The notes under the pieces were generated by a model. That model saw only the letters and a program-made list of their open reading frames with translations. It did no database searches and was not told the origin of the DNA. A stretch of 64,000 nt of DNA from Ischnura elegans. Its lineage: Eukaryota; Arthropoda; Insecta; Odonata; Coenagrionidae. The position numbers and the translations under genes were made by a program. This document shows positions 33,601-44,934 of this stretch, piece by piece; the first letter of the stretch is position 1; every line of letters starts with the position of its first letter. The stretch covers positions 2,418,001 through 2,482,000 of the forward strand of contig NC_060258.1 of assembly GCF_921293095.1 (NCBI RefSeq), given 5' to 3'.

Positions 33601-34440
33601 TTAACCTTTTCCCTAGTACACACATGTATACATGTGTGGACGTTTCCTGACCCAGGAGACGACAGCCGTATATTTATGTGTGACATTTTCCTGGCCAGGA
33701 GAACAAAAGCCGTATGTGCATTTTCTAGCTCTCCCCCACTTAGGACGGTTGTGGGTTTATGTTGCCTTTGTCTCGGGACCCAACCCTGCGGGGCTTAGGA
33801 ATAAGCCTCGGAATCTGGGAGCAGGTACCCGGACCCCTCGTCTTTTATAACCCCTCTTAGCAGTAAGGGACAGCAGCCATACAATTGTTTATCCAGTCAG
33901 TTTTCCAAATAAATATTTGTTCATTTCTCAAGAAAAATAGACTAAGAATTGAATTCTTGGTCTTTTGAACAGCATTTCCAATTTTTAAACGAAATTCTAC
34001 AATAAATATTAACTTAAATCTCGAGTTATGTATAAACATCAACATGGAAATTGTTGTTGCATTAAATGCTTTAATATTGACCGTAGAACTTTGCTTAAAT
34101 TTTGACAATGTTCAGAAAAAAATGAGGAATTCAATTCAAAGTCTGCAATTTACGTGCAAGCAACAGTTATCCGTATTCTAAATACGAATAAGCAATACAT
34201 AAGTTGACCGCGAACCAATGCCGCAGGTGTGGTCGTAAACCCGGAAAGGAGGGAGCACAACTACTCTCGGAGTCCAAGATAATGCGAAGTCCCTGCGTGG
34301 AGGGGTCGAAAAAGTTTCCGTGAGATCCTTCTTAACGAATGCCCTCCAAAAATGCTCCGTACCACGAGAAAGAAGAGTCTCTTGGGGCTCAGTACAGCAG
34401 TCATGCGAAGACAGAAATTCTGTACTCTCGAAAGGGTTAA
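33601..34440. mobile_element. Probable piggyBac-type MITE (TTAA-flanked)
   Basis: TTAA occurs at both ends (33601-33604 and 34437-34440). The ends are similar when inverted: CCTTTTCCCTAGTACA on the left and CCCTTTCGAGAGTACA on the right. TTAA flanks plus CC-starting ends fit piggyBac-type non-autonomous elements. The interior is moderately GC-rich without coding capacity. The ends match imperfectly, so chance is not excluded. Confidence 0.5.
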
Positions 34441-34459
34441 GTTGTACAATACCACCAAT

Positions 34460-34640
34460 GTTAAATGACCTTGGTTTAAAATATAAGCGGCTCTCAAGTG
34501 AACTCTCGAGCGATGAAACTCATTATTAGCCGATTAAAAATGAAGTGTGTCTCATTGATCCCGAAAGGAACTGGTGGGTCATAAAGGAAACCATTAGGTG
34601 GCCCTCTTTGGGACTGCAAGGATGATAAAGGTTATTTTAT
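34460..34640 (+). repeat. Dispersed repeat, copy 1 of 2
   Basis: This resembles 49760-49905 in the same orientation. Shared landmarks in order: GAAACTCATTATxAG, CGATT, GTGTCTCAxTGxTCCC, a GGTGGCC word, and GATAAAGGTT. It overlaps nothing coding. Family unknown. Confidence 0.55.
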
Positions 34641-34878
34641 GTGCATTACTTTGAAATAGCCACAGTAAATTAATCCTATGGTGCACAGAATTTAAATTAA
34701 ACTGTCTGAAATGCATCTCTCACTTACCATGGCACTTTTTGGGACGATATCTGCAGTGTTCAGTGGGAGTGACTGTTACAGTTACAAATATTAGAGGGAA
34801 AGAATTATTTGTGGGAGACCCCAATTTCCTTTTAAGAAGAAAAGTATTTCGTGAGGCTCTCAACTGTTTGCGGGTTCA

Positions 34879-34946
34879 TTAACCCGGCGGTAGTCGCGCC
34901 CATTTTCCCAACATAAACGGTCGCGTGGGGTGTCTCTGTCACCCCA
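34879..34946. mobile_element. Possible piggyBac-like terminus with GC-rich hairpin
   Basis: TTAA (34879-34882) is followed by CCCGGCGGTAGTCGCGCC and, further in, by GGTCGCGTGGGGTGTC and a hairpin TGGGGTG...CACCCCA (34926-34946). The GGTCGCGTGGGGTGTC word recurs at 40103 and, inverted, at 40303-40316. TTAACCC looks like a piggyBac end; the opposite end is not proven. Confidence 0.4.
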
Positions 34947-34949
34947 AAA

Positions 34950-36289
34950 GATTTTCTTCAATTTCATTCTAATAGTATATATTATTTAAAAATTTTGCAT
35001 CTCGACGTATCCTTTGTTTATTTAGGAATGACTATACTATATATTTCAAACCATAAATTCAACTTTCATTAATTTAAGAAAATATTTTTGAATGCCCTAT
35101 TTTCCAGTAGGCAGTCCCAGTTCCTCCGGAAAAATTGCCAATTGTTTTTGTTTCAGCCAAAGAACACAGTTAAATGTTGAGGTATAAATACATGGCATAC
35201 ACTTTTATACACATCAATCACTGTATATCATCATATTTTCAGCATCGACCTCTATTTGCCTTACGTAAATACTAATAAATGTACTAAATTAGTTTACTTA
35301 TCTATATTGAATCGATTTCCCAAAATGTATTCTTGAGGAAAATTTTTCGATGATATTACGGTCACTTATTACTATTGAAATACTCCTGTTACAAATTATA
35401 TACAGGATTGGAGAGAAAAACTAACAAATATGTAGTCCTCAGCAGAGGTTCAATTTCGCACTATTGAAAAGTTTTATTGAGTCTAAAGAATGCAGAAAAT
35501 AAATCATGTAAACTATTTATTTCCTTCTAATCACTTCTCAAAATTTTAAGCAAAAGTGTACCACGCGTTAGTTTCTAACACAGTTCACAGTATATTTTTG
35601 TTTTTATATCCGTCGGAAAAAAAAAACATCTTCCAACTTTTTTCTTTTTTTCTCCTCATCCTTTTCTCAGGCTCATTTTACGCATATTCCTCTATTTTTC
35701 AAGTCTCTAGAGATCGTGTTCAATATCGATCTAATTTTGCTGTATGGAAAAGTTAACGATCGAGTTATCTCACGAAGATAACTTCTTTGCAATGTGATAG
35801 TGAATTGGAATACCAAGGTATAACAAATGCACTGATGTCAGCAGTGTTTGGCAAATGAAAGAAAATGGCTATGGACCATCTCCTGATGTTTCTGCTTGCA
35901 CGATAGGTGCTGCCTATTTTGTCTAATGTGGCTAGACCTCCTTCAGTGCAGTTATAAAAGGTCAATATTTCCGTTTTTCTTTTTTATCTGTTCGTCTTGG
36001 ATTCATTGACAGAAATAGCTGTGTGAATTGTTGGCATAAGAATTACATTCTTTGACCATTTTACGACGCAGGAAACTAGAGCTTTTTTCTTCCTAAACCA
36101 AAATAAGCTGCTATTTTCTTCTTTCTTTTACATATATGGCTTTCAATGCTAAATCTCTTTTATTTTTTACGTTCAGTTCTCGCAACCGTCAAATTAAAGT
36201 GTCGAATTACATATGCTTGCGGAATATTATTGAACCAGTAGTTCAAATTATGTTCCTCCCATTTCTGATTACAAAAGAAAATATTCGCT
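34950..36289. other. AT-rich stretch, no gene
   Basis: No exon or element recognised. A run of pyrimidine-rich sequence lies at about 35620-35700. Confidence 0.4.
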
Positions 36290-37245
36290 TTAACTCCTCT
36301 TTTGGACTGGTATCTACAAAAAATGGACCCTCTGGTTGCCACCCTGAGTAGGTACATTTTCAAATACAATCAAATTTGCCAATGCAAAAATTTTGATGCT
36401 GTATTTTGTGTGTTTGGAAGGTAAATATTGCCTATATGAACATCTTCTTTGAAAAGGAATCAATTGCTCATCAGCTTTTTTTTCATGGCCCAATTATATA
36501 ATGTTGCCGTGCATTGCGAGCAAACATCTCAAATACATCTCTACTTTGTACTAATTTGCCACTTTTCATTTTCTCTACTCTAGCAGTCTCGTTGTCGAGA
36601 CGAAAAGATAAAGGGGAAAAGAGAAATATGTTATGGCTCATGGTGGAATAACATATTTCCACTTCTAATCCATTGTGGTTCCATAACAATAAAAAATTCT
36701 GTTATTCAGTTTTATTTGCCCTGGCTAAAAGTAAAATACTATTCAGGAACACTTCTTCTTCTTCTTAAGTCTTTCCTGTCTGTTTCATAGAGAATAAGAC
36801 AAAGAAAGAGAATAATTTTTAGTAACTTTCTCTACCTGAATATTGGTGTAATTTACAATTTTCTCTGCCATTCTTTCAATGAACATCATACGAAAACAAA
36901 CCATTCATGTTTTGAATCCAATTTATTTAGCTAATAAGTCCACTCCTCTCAGTAACACTGCTACAATTTTATGTTCTCATGTTTGGTCTTGATCCCTGCG
37001 TATTACACGTTGCAACTCTATACTTCCCGACGTACGTAAGCTCCCTTCCCTTTTACAAAAGTTCATCATCTCTGCACTGTTGTTCAGTGTAAGTGTCATG
37101 CACAGCTATATGACACCCGTCTTCGTTTTCATCAGAATCAATCTTCTTCCCTCAAAGATTCATTCAAAAGACAAAGACTCTTTCTTTTAATCTAGAGGTA
37201 GTTGACATCTAGTATGAATTGAAAACGATGAATGTAAGTATTACA
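36290..37245 (-). pseudogene. piggyBac transposase fragment, copy inverted to 53860-54800
   Basis: On the minus strand, 36689-36483 reads WNHNGLEVEICYSTMSHN...DNETARVEKMKSGK...SRDVFEMFARNARQHY. This matches the piggyBac pattern MSRNRF...FDD..TR......DKLAPIREVF..F...CR..Y. Further along, DEQLIPFQRRCSYRQYLPSK matches the family's VDEQLVPFRGRCxFRQYxPSKP block. A stop separates these two parts and the frame then shifts. The same DNA, several percent different, lies inverted at 53860-54800. Confidence 0.75.
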
Positions 37246-37651
37246 AGGCCAACCTACAATGGTAAATTCACAGAAACATGTAAATAATGAATTTTTTAAT
37301 AACTACTGCACCAACGTAATTGAACGAAGTCTTCAAAAAATCACTTCTAAAAATCGCATTTCCTACAAAAGTTGACATCAGAAACAAATAATTCCTCATC
37401 CAAATTTTCAATCAAAAGTCAAAGTATATTAGCTTTTTCCTTTTTTTAGAAAGACTGCAGGAATCCATAGTGTACTGAATGAACGTGCTATAAGTATTAC
37501 ATGACCGATTTTTTCGTGGCTCACTGTAACATTATAAGAAATTACTAACTTTCTATTTGTTTACCTACATTTAGGCAAACAATATACGAATAAATAAATA
37601 TTTATTGATGTAAACGCAAAAAGACAACTTTCATGGCCAGTTTCCGAAAAG

Positions 37652-39118
37652 AAGCTATCATATCAACATGGGTTCAGGAAGGGCTTTTCTTGTGAGACCC
37701 AGTTACTAGGGTTATCGCAAGACATTGCTGAAGTCCTGGATCAAGGCAGTGAAATTGATGCGGTGATCATTGACTTCAAAAAAGCTCTTGATACAGTGCC
37801 ACACGTTCAGTAGATAGAGAAAATTAGTAGGCTGCAGATAGATGATAGGATTAAAGTATGGATTAAGGAATTTTTGAAAGGTAGATCTCAGAGGGTAAGA
37901 GTAGGTGAAGGATATTCTATGGAGATAGCAGTAACATCAGGGGTCCCGCAAGGAAGCGTATTAGGTCCGCTATTGTTTCTAATTTATATTAATGACATCC
38001 ATGTGGGAGTTGACTCCAATATACAACTTTTCGCAGATGATTGCATAATCTACCGAAGGATCAAAGCCAGGGAAGACCCGGGTATCCTTCAAAATGACCT
38101 GAAAAAAGTATCTTCATGGATAATCTCCAACAAAATGGATGTGAATACGGGAAAATGGAAGCAAATTACATTCATGAGAAGGAAGAACACGGAGAGTCGG
38201 TCATACAGCTTGCTCGGGGAGAAAATTCCCAAAGTTAGGGACTTAAAATACTTGGGGGTTAATTTCACATCTAATCTTGATTGGGGAGTGCATATTGATC
38301 AGGTGGTAGGGAGATCATTTAAAACCCTGCATTGGGTCATGCGGAATATAAAAGAGAGCAAAAAAGAAACTAAAGAAATGGCCTACATGACCATGGTTCG
38401 TCCTGTACTTGAATATGCAACTTCTGTGTGGGATCCCTACTATAACAATGAATCTTCTAAGCTTGAAAGGGTTCAGCAAAAGGCAGCCAGGTTCACTTTA
38501 GGGAAACATGGAAGAAGGGAAAGTGTATCAGCAATGCTAGGGAGCTTAGAATGGAAACCTCTAAAAGTGATAAGAACCATTAATAGGCTATGCGGCGTAT
38601 ACAAAGCATTCACAAAAGAGCAGGGTTGGAAAGAATTAGGTCTAAAGTTGGGCTCACCCTGCTACATAGGAAGGAAAGACCATAAATTTAAAATTCAATT
38701 GAAAAAACAGAAAACAGACATTTTGAGAAAATCCTTCCTACATAGAGGAATAAAAGAGTGGAATGACCTACCTGAAGTGATTTTTAAGATCTTCCCTTCA
38801 AATGCCAAAATTTTTAGGAAGAAGTGTGAAGCACTTACCTATTGATTAGTACATGTTGGTTCAAAAAGAAAGTTTGAAGTTGGGTCAATGCTCATTTTTT
38901 AGTTGTATTATATTAGAATTAATGAATTTAATGGATTGTTTTAAATTTTTTTATTGGGATAATGTTAAATTCTTAGTTGTATGAGATTAGAATAAGGGCA
39001 TTGTTTTCATCATGGATATATATTCTGGTTCTGTTTCTTTGTATTATGTACTTCCTGATTTATGTTACCATCCGACGTTATGGTCGACTTGTAACAATTT
39101 ATGTAATGATAATAATAA
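37652..39118 (+). pseudogene. LINE reverse transcriptase, 5'-truncated (Jockey/CR1-like)
   Basis: The frame opens near 37652 with QHGFRKGFSCETQLL and IDFKKALDTVPH, the usual HGFR and FSKAFDxVPH blocks. An in-frame TAG at about 37812 interrupts it. From 37874 to 38845 the frame is open for 323 codons: GVPQGSVLGPLLFLIYINDI, the catalytic FADD, the thumb block MVRPVLEYATSVWDPY, and a C-terminal HRGIKEWNDLP that is typical of these elements. The 3' UTR ends near 39118 in an ATAATAATAATAA tail, a CR1-like microsatellite end. Endonuclease and ORF1 are missing; it is a dead 5'-truncated copy. Confidence 0.85.
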
Positions 39119-39169
39119 TAAATGTGATGAAAATGGATGAAAAACATTCAAGGCAACTTTAAATACTAA

Positions 39170-40078
39170 AGCCCGTATGACACTTGCCAATTTATTGGCC
39201 AATATATTGGCGCGCAATATTGGTTAAAATTTTGGGCTTTAGGCATCGTATGACACGTACCAATATTTACACCAATATTGGCCGTTATAGTGTTCTATTA
39301 CCCCACTAGAGAACGCCACATAACACAAAATGACGAAAGAGCATCTCAAGACGCAGATTGATTGCCAATGAGCTACAGAATGGGAGATGGCATAATAATT
39401 GTAAATTTAATAACTATTTTGAGGGGCTGCAAAGATATTTTCGAATTGCTCGAAATTTCATTCGGGTGAGTTCCTTGAATGATGAGAGATAGGAAATATT
39501 GTGATCTCATAGGTGAGCCAAGATAACGTAGCGGCTCGTTTTGGCTGGAATATGTTCATCGAATAAACAGAGATTGTGTCATCAATTGGGACTTTCACCC
39601 GAAACTTTAGCGCTCAAATCATGAAAAATAGTTTCATAATTGTAATTTAAACAAAACATAGACGCAATCGAGGAGAATCACGACGTTTTTATTCATTAAA
39701 TATCCGAAATGTTATTTCCGAATTACCCACTTTAGACAGTTGATGTTTGTGAATTTATGTTCTCTCATAGTACATATTAATTATTTGAGCTATTCCATGG
39801 ATTGCTATGCTTCTAAAGTTTTTATATATGATATTAAAATTCCGAGGTGAAATGTTTTGCAAAGAGCTTCTAGATTTGGCCACTAGGAGTCGACAAGACT
39901 GAGTTCTGATTGGAGATTGGCCTCGAGAAAATAGAACCCGTTCTAAAATCTAGATTGGCCAAGAAATTGTGCCCAATATTGTGAAACGGAGATTGGGCTA
40001 GAAATTGGTGTGTGTCAGTGGGTCCACAATCCAATATCCAATGGATTGGCTAATAAATTGGGAAGTGTCATACGGGCT
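39170..40078. mobile_element. PIF/Harbinger-like non-autonomous element (TAA-flanked)
   Basis: The inverted ends read AGCCCGTATGACACTTGCCA (left) and AGCCCGTATGACACTTCCCA (right, reverse-complemented), staying similar for about 45 bases through repeated CCAATATT/TTGGCC words. TAA flanks both sides (39167-39169 and 40079-40081). A 3-bp TWA duplication fits PIF/Harbinger. The 0.9 kb interior has no transposase. It sits about 50 bases after the LINE tail. Confidence 0.75.
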
Positions 40079-40102
40079 TAAGCGGCAAACCGTAACGAGA
40101 AT

Positions 40103-40316
40103 GGTCGCGTGGGGTGTCTGGGGCACCCCACTCTGCAGAGCTTTGACGAAAGCAATTTTTCTTAAAAACTTGCATTGATTTTATAATAATCATTTATATT
40201 TATCCTCAGAAAGCGTAAAAAATCAGCTAGAGGAGGTTACTGGTCATTTCAGTCACAATTACAGGAAAAAATAGCGCTTATTTAAGGCTGGGTTGTCTGG
40301 GACACCCCACGCGACC
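40103..40316. mobile_element. ~215-bp MITE with GGTCGCGTGGGGTGTC ends
   Basis: The left end reads GGTCGCGTGGGGTGTCTGGG and the right end, reverse-complemented, reads GGTCGCGTGGGGTGTCCCAG. The left terminus also forms a short hairpin TGGGGTG...CACCCCA. No target duplication could be confirmed. The same terminus occurs alone at 34919-34946. Confidence 0.6.
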
Positions 40317-40331
40317 ACTGCCAGGTGAAAG

Positions 40332-41010
40332 AATAATGCAGCTGCTGAAAGTTTTAGTTAGGATTTCCACAAAATAGTTTCATTGTCAGAAAATTCAATT
40401 TTCTAGAAAAACAAACGGCCCACTAAAAAGGTCACCACCAAAATTCATAAAAAAACATTCAATTTGACGAAATTTTCAAATATTTTCACTTAAAACCCCA
40501 AATGTCCGCTTCTTTAAAAAATGAAAAAAAAATAATTTTTCCCTCGCTCTCCTCAACACAGGTGTAGCAGAATATGAGATCATTTTTAAAATGTATATAC
40601 TTATTTGAACTGCCGGACGGGAGTTAAAAATTTGGTATAGTTTTATCCAATTACAACTCTATGAGGGTGAGCCAATATAAATAAGTCGAAAATGAGTGTG
40701 TGCCATATGCCGTTAGAAATTACGCGCCCACCTTTTGCTAGCAGATCCATCCAACGTACAGTCCTCACTTAATTGTGTGATTTTTTCTGTTTTGGCTCCT
40801 ATAATATCATTTGGGTGACCGTCACTTTGGTACAGATGATGCTGTAATCTAACTCGGCTGCAAGAGCAACCATAGAACTTCCTTGCTATTCGCTTTCAAG
40901 GACTTGTGAAGAGGTGGCATAAATGCCTGAATGTACGTGTTGACTATCTGAAATAGTAATATAAATTTCAGAAAATTACTTGGGTCATTTTTTCCTCAAT
41001 GTAGTTTTGC
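40332..41010. other. Non-coding stretch
   Basis: AT-rich with no gene or element recognised. It lies between a MITE and a SINE. Confidence 0.4.
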
Positions 41011-41014
41011 GACT

Positions 41015-41305
41015 TGAGCTAGAGTGTTGGCTTCCTACCCGGTTGGCTGGGGTTCAAATCCTGGTGGTGGCATAGAATTTTCCGACAGTAGAACATTCCC
41101 TGCTTGAATGTTGTGTGGAGGACATTTCAAACACAACCCTCCGTCCGACGGATACGTGGTCCCCTTGGCGCCTTTCGTTGAGAGCAGGCGGATGCCGACG
41201 CCACATTCCTCTCTACTCCTCCTTACCTACCCTACCCTAGTGGCGCAAATGACCTCAGCTATCGATCGCCCCATCCAAATACTATGCCATGCTGAAACGT
41301 TGTAA
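41015..41305 (+). mobile_element. tRNA-derived SINE, copy 1
   Basis: A perfect RNA polymerase III B box GGTTCAAATCC lies at 41051-41061, with a looser A-box-like GTGTTGGCTTCC upstream. The body matches the minus-strand copy at 44935-45248: GGTGGCATAGAATTTTC, CTGCTTGAATGTTGTGTGGA, GGTCCCCTTGGCGCCTTTCG, then GGCGCAAATGACC and GATCGCC. The tail is A-rich (GTAAAAAAATG). The short open frame inside is not a gene. Confidence 0.8.
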
Positions 41306-41971
41306 AAAAATGCATTTAATTTGGAAGTGCTTGCCTTTTCCTTCAACACGCTTAAGAGGGCTACTTTAAACCCGAAATACGTATAGGTACGTCTGTTACC
41401 TCGTCCCCTTGGAGATCCTTGACCACGCTCTTTTTGGAGCTATTTGTTCTCCCGTAAGTGTGAATCCATCTGTGGGTGATTGAATGTGTGTGCGGCTGCT
41501 TATTGAGTACACACGTTTCTGCAAACCACTGGCTATCCTTTGCAGGCCTTTACTGTGAAGATTCCCGATGTTTTTGTAGAACAAGAAGCCTTTGTGGAGG
41601 TCCATACAGCCCTCACAAAGGATCCTGTTTTGTGTGTTTGTTCTGGGTAATGTGTGTGTGTGATTTTGGTCTATTCGGGTTGAGAGGCTGGGGTTTGGCC
41701 CCTGCGGTCTCCCCTTCTCACTCACCAACACAGTGTCAATTTCTACTCGCAGGGCGGACGAGCTGTGGGAGAATTATACGGCCATTTGAGTATCTCCCTT
41801 TTCTACATCTTTGAGGTCGTAGAGCTCATTTAAATACTTTAAGACCTTAATCTCAAACACACTAATCGATAAATAAACATTAAAACATAGTGGTCAAGGG
41901 GAAGAAAAAGTTAACCAATTTATAAAAATCAAGTGGAAGCTAATTAAATGCCTTACTTTTTTACTTTTCAG
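41306..41971. other. Non-coding stretch with overlapping frames
   Basis: Two ~110-codon frames overlap here on opposite strands. Neither resembles a known family and their cysteine-rich or basic composition looks accidental. The segment may belong to an unrecognised retroelement. It ends in a strong polypyrimidine tract and acceptor (TTACTTTTCAG). Confidence 0.35.
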
Positions 41972-42067
41972 GATGAAGACGTCCTCTCCAAGATGGCTCT
42001 ATCTATGGATTTTTGTTATCTTCTTGATTGTATCGATTTTGGTTTTGTGTTATTTTTGCGTTACTGA
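41972..42067 (+). CDS. Candidate terminal exon, or 41-residue transmembrane smORF
   Basis: After a strong acceptor, two frames are open. Phase 0 from 41972 reads DEDVLSKMALSMDFCYLLDC... to a TGA at 42065 (31 codons), compatible with the phase-0 donor at 33366. The other frame starts at ATG 41973 and runs to a TAG just after 42096: a 41-residue peptide with a basic N-terminus (MKTSSPRW), one strongly hydrophobic helix of about 22 residues, and an acidic tail (TIEQDL), like a small single-pass membrane protein. The sequence does not tell which, if either, is used. Confidence 0.35.
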   Translation, partial: DEDVLSKMALSMDFCYLLDCIDFGFVLFLRY

Positions 42068-42099
42068 ATTGATCTCAACTATCGAACAGGATCTCTAGA

Positions 42100-43559
42100 C
42101 ATGACTGGACATCATGGTGTTATTTACACACCAGTCCTGTAATTGAATTGAAATTTTAAAATGATTTTTTGCTCAATTCCTGATTTTACATATTTTGTTT
42201 TGTAGCGTGGTGACAATGTTTTATTATTACTGGGCTATTCCATTTGTGACAGAATAACTTTTAGAGAAAACTATACATTAGGATAATTAGATAAAATTGT
42301 AAAATACGAAAAAAATCAAAAATTCTAACTGTGCATGATATGGGCTAAAAATATTTATGAAGGTGATTTTCGTACACAGAAAGAAAACTAATTATAGAAA
42401 TACCTTCTTAATATTTCCTAATTAATATGTGACGAAATTACCATCAGGTGAACCTCCTATGTGTGGTGAATTCAAACATCTTCAACCCTCAGTGAATTTA
42501 AGTGGAATTTGAAAACTTTTAATAAGGCTGTGAACAATGTTTGAGTCATTGCTTATGATAACACAATTTGTCGAAACTACAAATTATGCAGAATGAATTA
42601 TTTGTAGTTTCGACAGCATAAAATGTATATCACAGTCTTATACAAACACGTGACGGAACTACCAATTTCTTCTTGTTTCAAGTTATTACAAGATAGAATA
42701 AAAAAATGTAGCTTCTACATAATCAAATTCTCACATCCAGTGTACTCTGAGCTTTCTGCAGTTTCAAGTCTGTGTCAGGCTAACTAGCCCTTCTGGTCCC
42801 AAGACACGCTAGCAAGTTTTTCCAGGCATTTGCCTACTTCTATATGGAGATGCTAAATTTGAAGACATGAAATTGAGACAGTATTAATTGAACCTGAGTT
42901 TGTAGATATTTTATTTGTGCTCATGCACATGTTCCGTCTGCGCAGTCAATTTTAAATCAATGCATTATTATGGTAGGGATAAGGAGATATTAATCAACTG
43001 TTCATAAAATGGTTTTTACAGCTTACCCACAAATAATTTATCTCTTTACCTAGCATAACCTTGTTACAAAGTTAATTATATAACTTAAAATATCAGCTCA
43101 GATGTAGGCGACTATGCGCTTTATTCAACGCAGATATATAAAATGAATTCTTATTAAAAACACTTATTGCCTAACTTTAGGTAATTCCGTCACGCAGTTA
43201 TGTGACCTCAATTAAGCATAGCCCTACTGCAAAAGCAAAATGTCTCCATTGAATGGCTGCTTTTTCGCTTCTATTTCCATATGATTCTGGCATTCACAAC
43301 ATGAGTCAACGCATGCCGAAAATAATTAGCCCCATATCATTGAAATTTGTAATATTTGTTACAAGAATGTAAAACTCCTAATGTTTTCTTTTGCATGATA
43401 TAATAAATTGTTTGAACAACGCTTGAGTTTTATTTCAGTTTAATCCAAAGGACCTAAATGGCACTGAAATTGGGTATTTTAATTAAAAATATCATTTCTA
43501 TTCATAAAAGCACCTGAAGGCTTTTATTAAGGCTCACATTTTTACAATGAGTCATTTAA
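42100..43559. other. AT-rich stretch, no gene
   Basis: No exon, element boundary or tandem repeat recognised. A few words such as GTGACGGAACTACC and GTGACGAAATTACC recur, without clear structure. Confidence 0.4.
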
Positions 43560-44160
43560 TGTGTTATACTAATTTATGTAATGAATATTTTTTCTGTCTC
43601 AGGTTTCATTAGATGCTCATGATGAATTTTAAAACGCGCTCTTGAATTTTATCGCGTTGTTGCTCACTTTTTCGACTTCAGTATTTATAAGGCTTTTTAT
43701 ATCTTTATTGCCGCGGACGGTTATTGGATGCTACGATCAGTCTACTACGTTGATTAAAGTTGATAATGGCCAATAGTTTGTTAAAACGATTATTATCTCC
43801 AAAGCGATGGAAATCCTTTACGACGATAGTTCAGTACCATCATAAACTTTTGAATTTATTTGGACATCGAGAGAAAATAATGATTTCAAGGTAAAATACG
43901 GAGTGATGGCTGGGCCCACTTGAGGCCTGACGGGTCTGTTGATTTACTGGCGTATGATCAAAATTTCCCGCCCCTAAAAGATGAAAATCCTTTACCAAAA
44001 CTGTAAAACGATGTACAAAAACGTCGGACTTTAACCCTCATTTGAAAATAAAAACGATGAAATAACAGTTGTAGGCGATTTATTGCATCAGGTATGTCCA
44101 GGTTTATCCATGAAATACACTTCATTTTCCGATACAGCTTCCGCGAAATATATCCTAGTA
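43560..44160. repeat. Old dispersed repeat, related to 46640-46920 and 47040-47215
   Basis: Shared landmarks across the three places include TTGATTGAAGTTGATAATxxC with CAATAGTTT, a TCCCCAAAACGATG/TCTCCAAAGCGATG word, then GAAATCCTxTxxxAAA and a GACGGGTCT/GAAGGGTCTCG word. Divergence is high, so this is an old family or an old segmental duplication. No coding capacity. Confidence 0.4.
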
Positions 44161-44164
44161 TCAT

Positions 44165-44934
44165 TCAGATTTCCCCAGTATTCTGCATGCTAATCATGCG
44201 TCATTAAAAATTAGCCAATAAAGGAATGCATAGGGAAATGTTGTATTATGTTAGGGAACCATACGTTGTGTTCATAAAGGAAATCTGTAGGTAATCTATT
44301 AAAAGATACGGTTTTCCGATCAAAGTCGATGTCTTAGAAACTATAAACTAGCCACCAGTCATTTAACATCGCGTAAATTAAAGGAAAGGTTTTCAGAAAG
44401 TGTACTCTTAATGTACCGACACAACTTCACGAACCTCAATTCCAGCACCACACAACTAACCAAAGAACACAGTCATAAAAAGACTAATAATAGCTAATGT
44501 TGACGTAACATCGTCCATAACACTAAGTGACACCGAAACATGAGCTTTAATAACACTGGGGAACAGCCATTTTGTCGTCTTGGATCTATGACTTGTTTAT
44601 GACTAACTATTGGCCACTGAATGATAAAAATACCTCTTTTTTTTGGTCTCTCACGTGAACTTTTTAAGGTACAAGATAACCTCTTTTGTCCTATAGCTCA
44701 TTAAGAATATGCAAATAAAAACATGCAAAAAAGAATCTAAAGGGAAAAATTACCTTTCATAATGTCCATTCAGGAAATTTGTAGGTAATTTATTAGCAGA
44801 TATAGTTTACTAATGCGCGTGGATTTAAAATAGTTATATATCCTTTTATGCAACCCGCAAAATTCCAAAGCTTCACCCACTTTCTGGAAAGAAGTCTCAT
44901 AATAGTGTCTCCTGCATAGCTTCACTGATATGAA
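44165..44934. other. AT-rich stretch, no gene
   Basis: Nothing recognisable apart from short accidental frames. Confidence 0.4.

Noticed and set aside
41396-41814. Two ~110-codon frames on opposite strands
   Set aside because: They overlap each other, lack a recognised domain and have no supporting splice or promoter signals.
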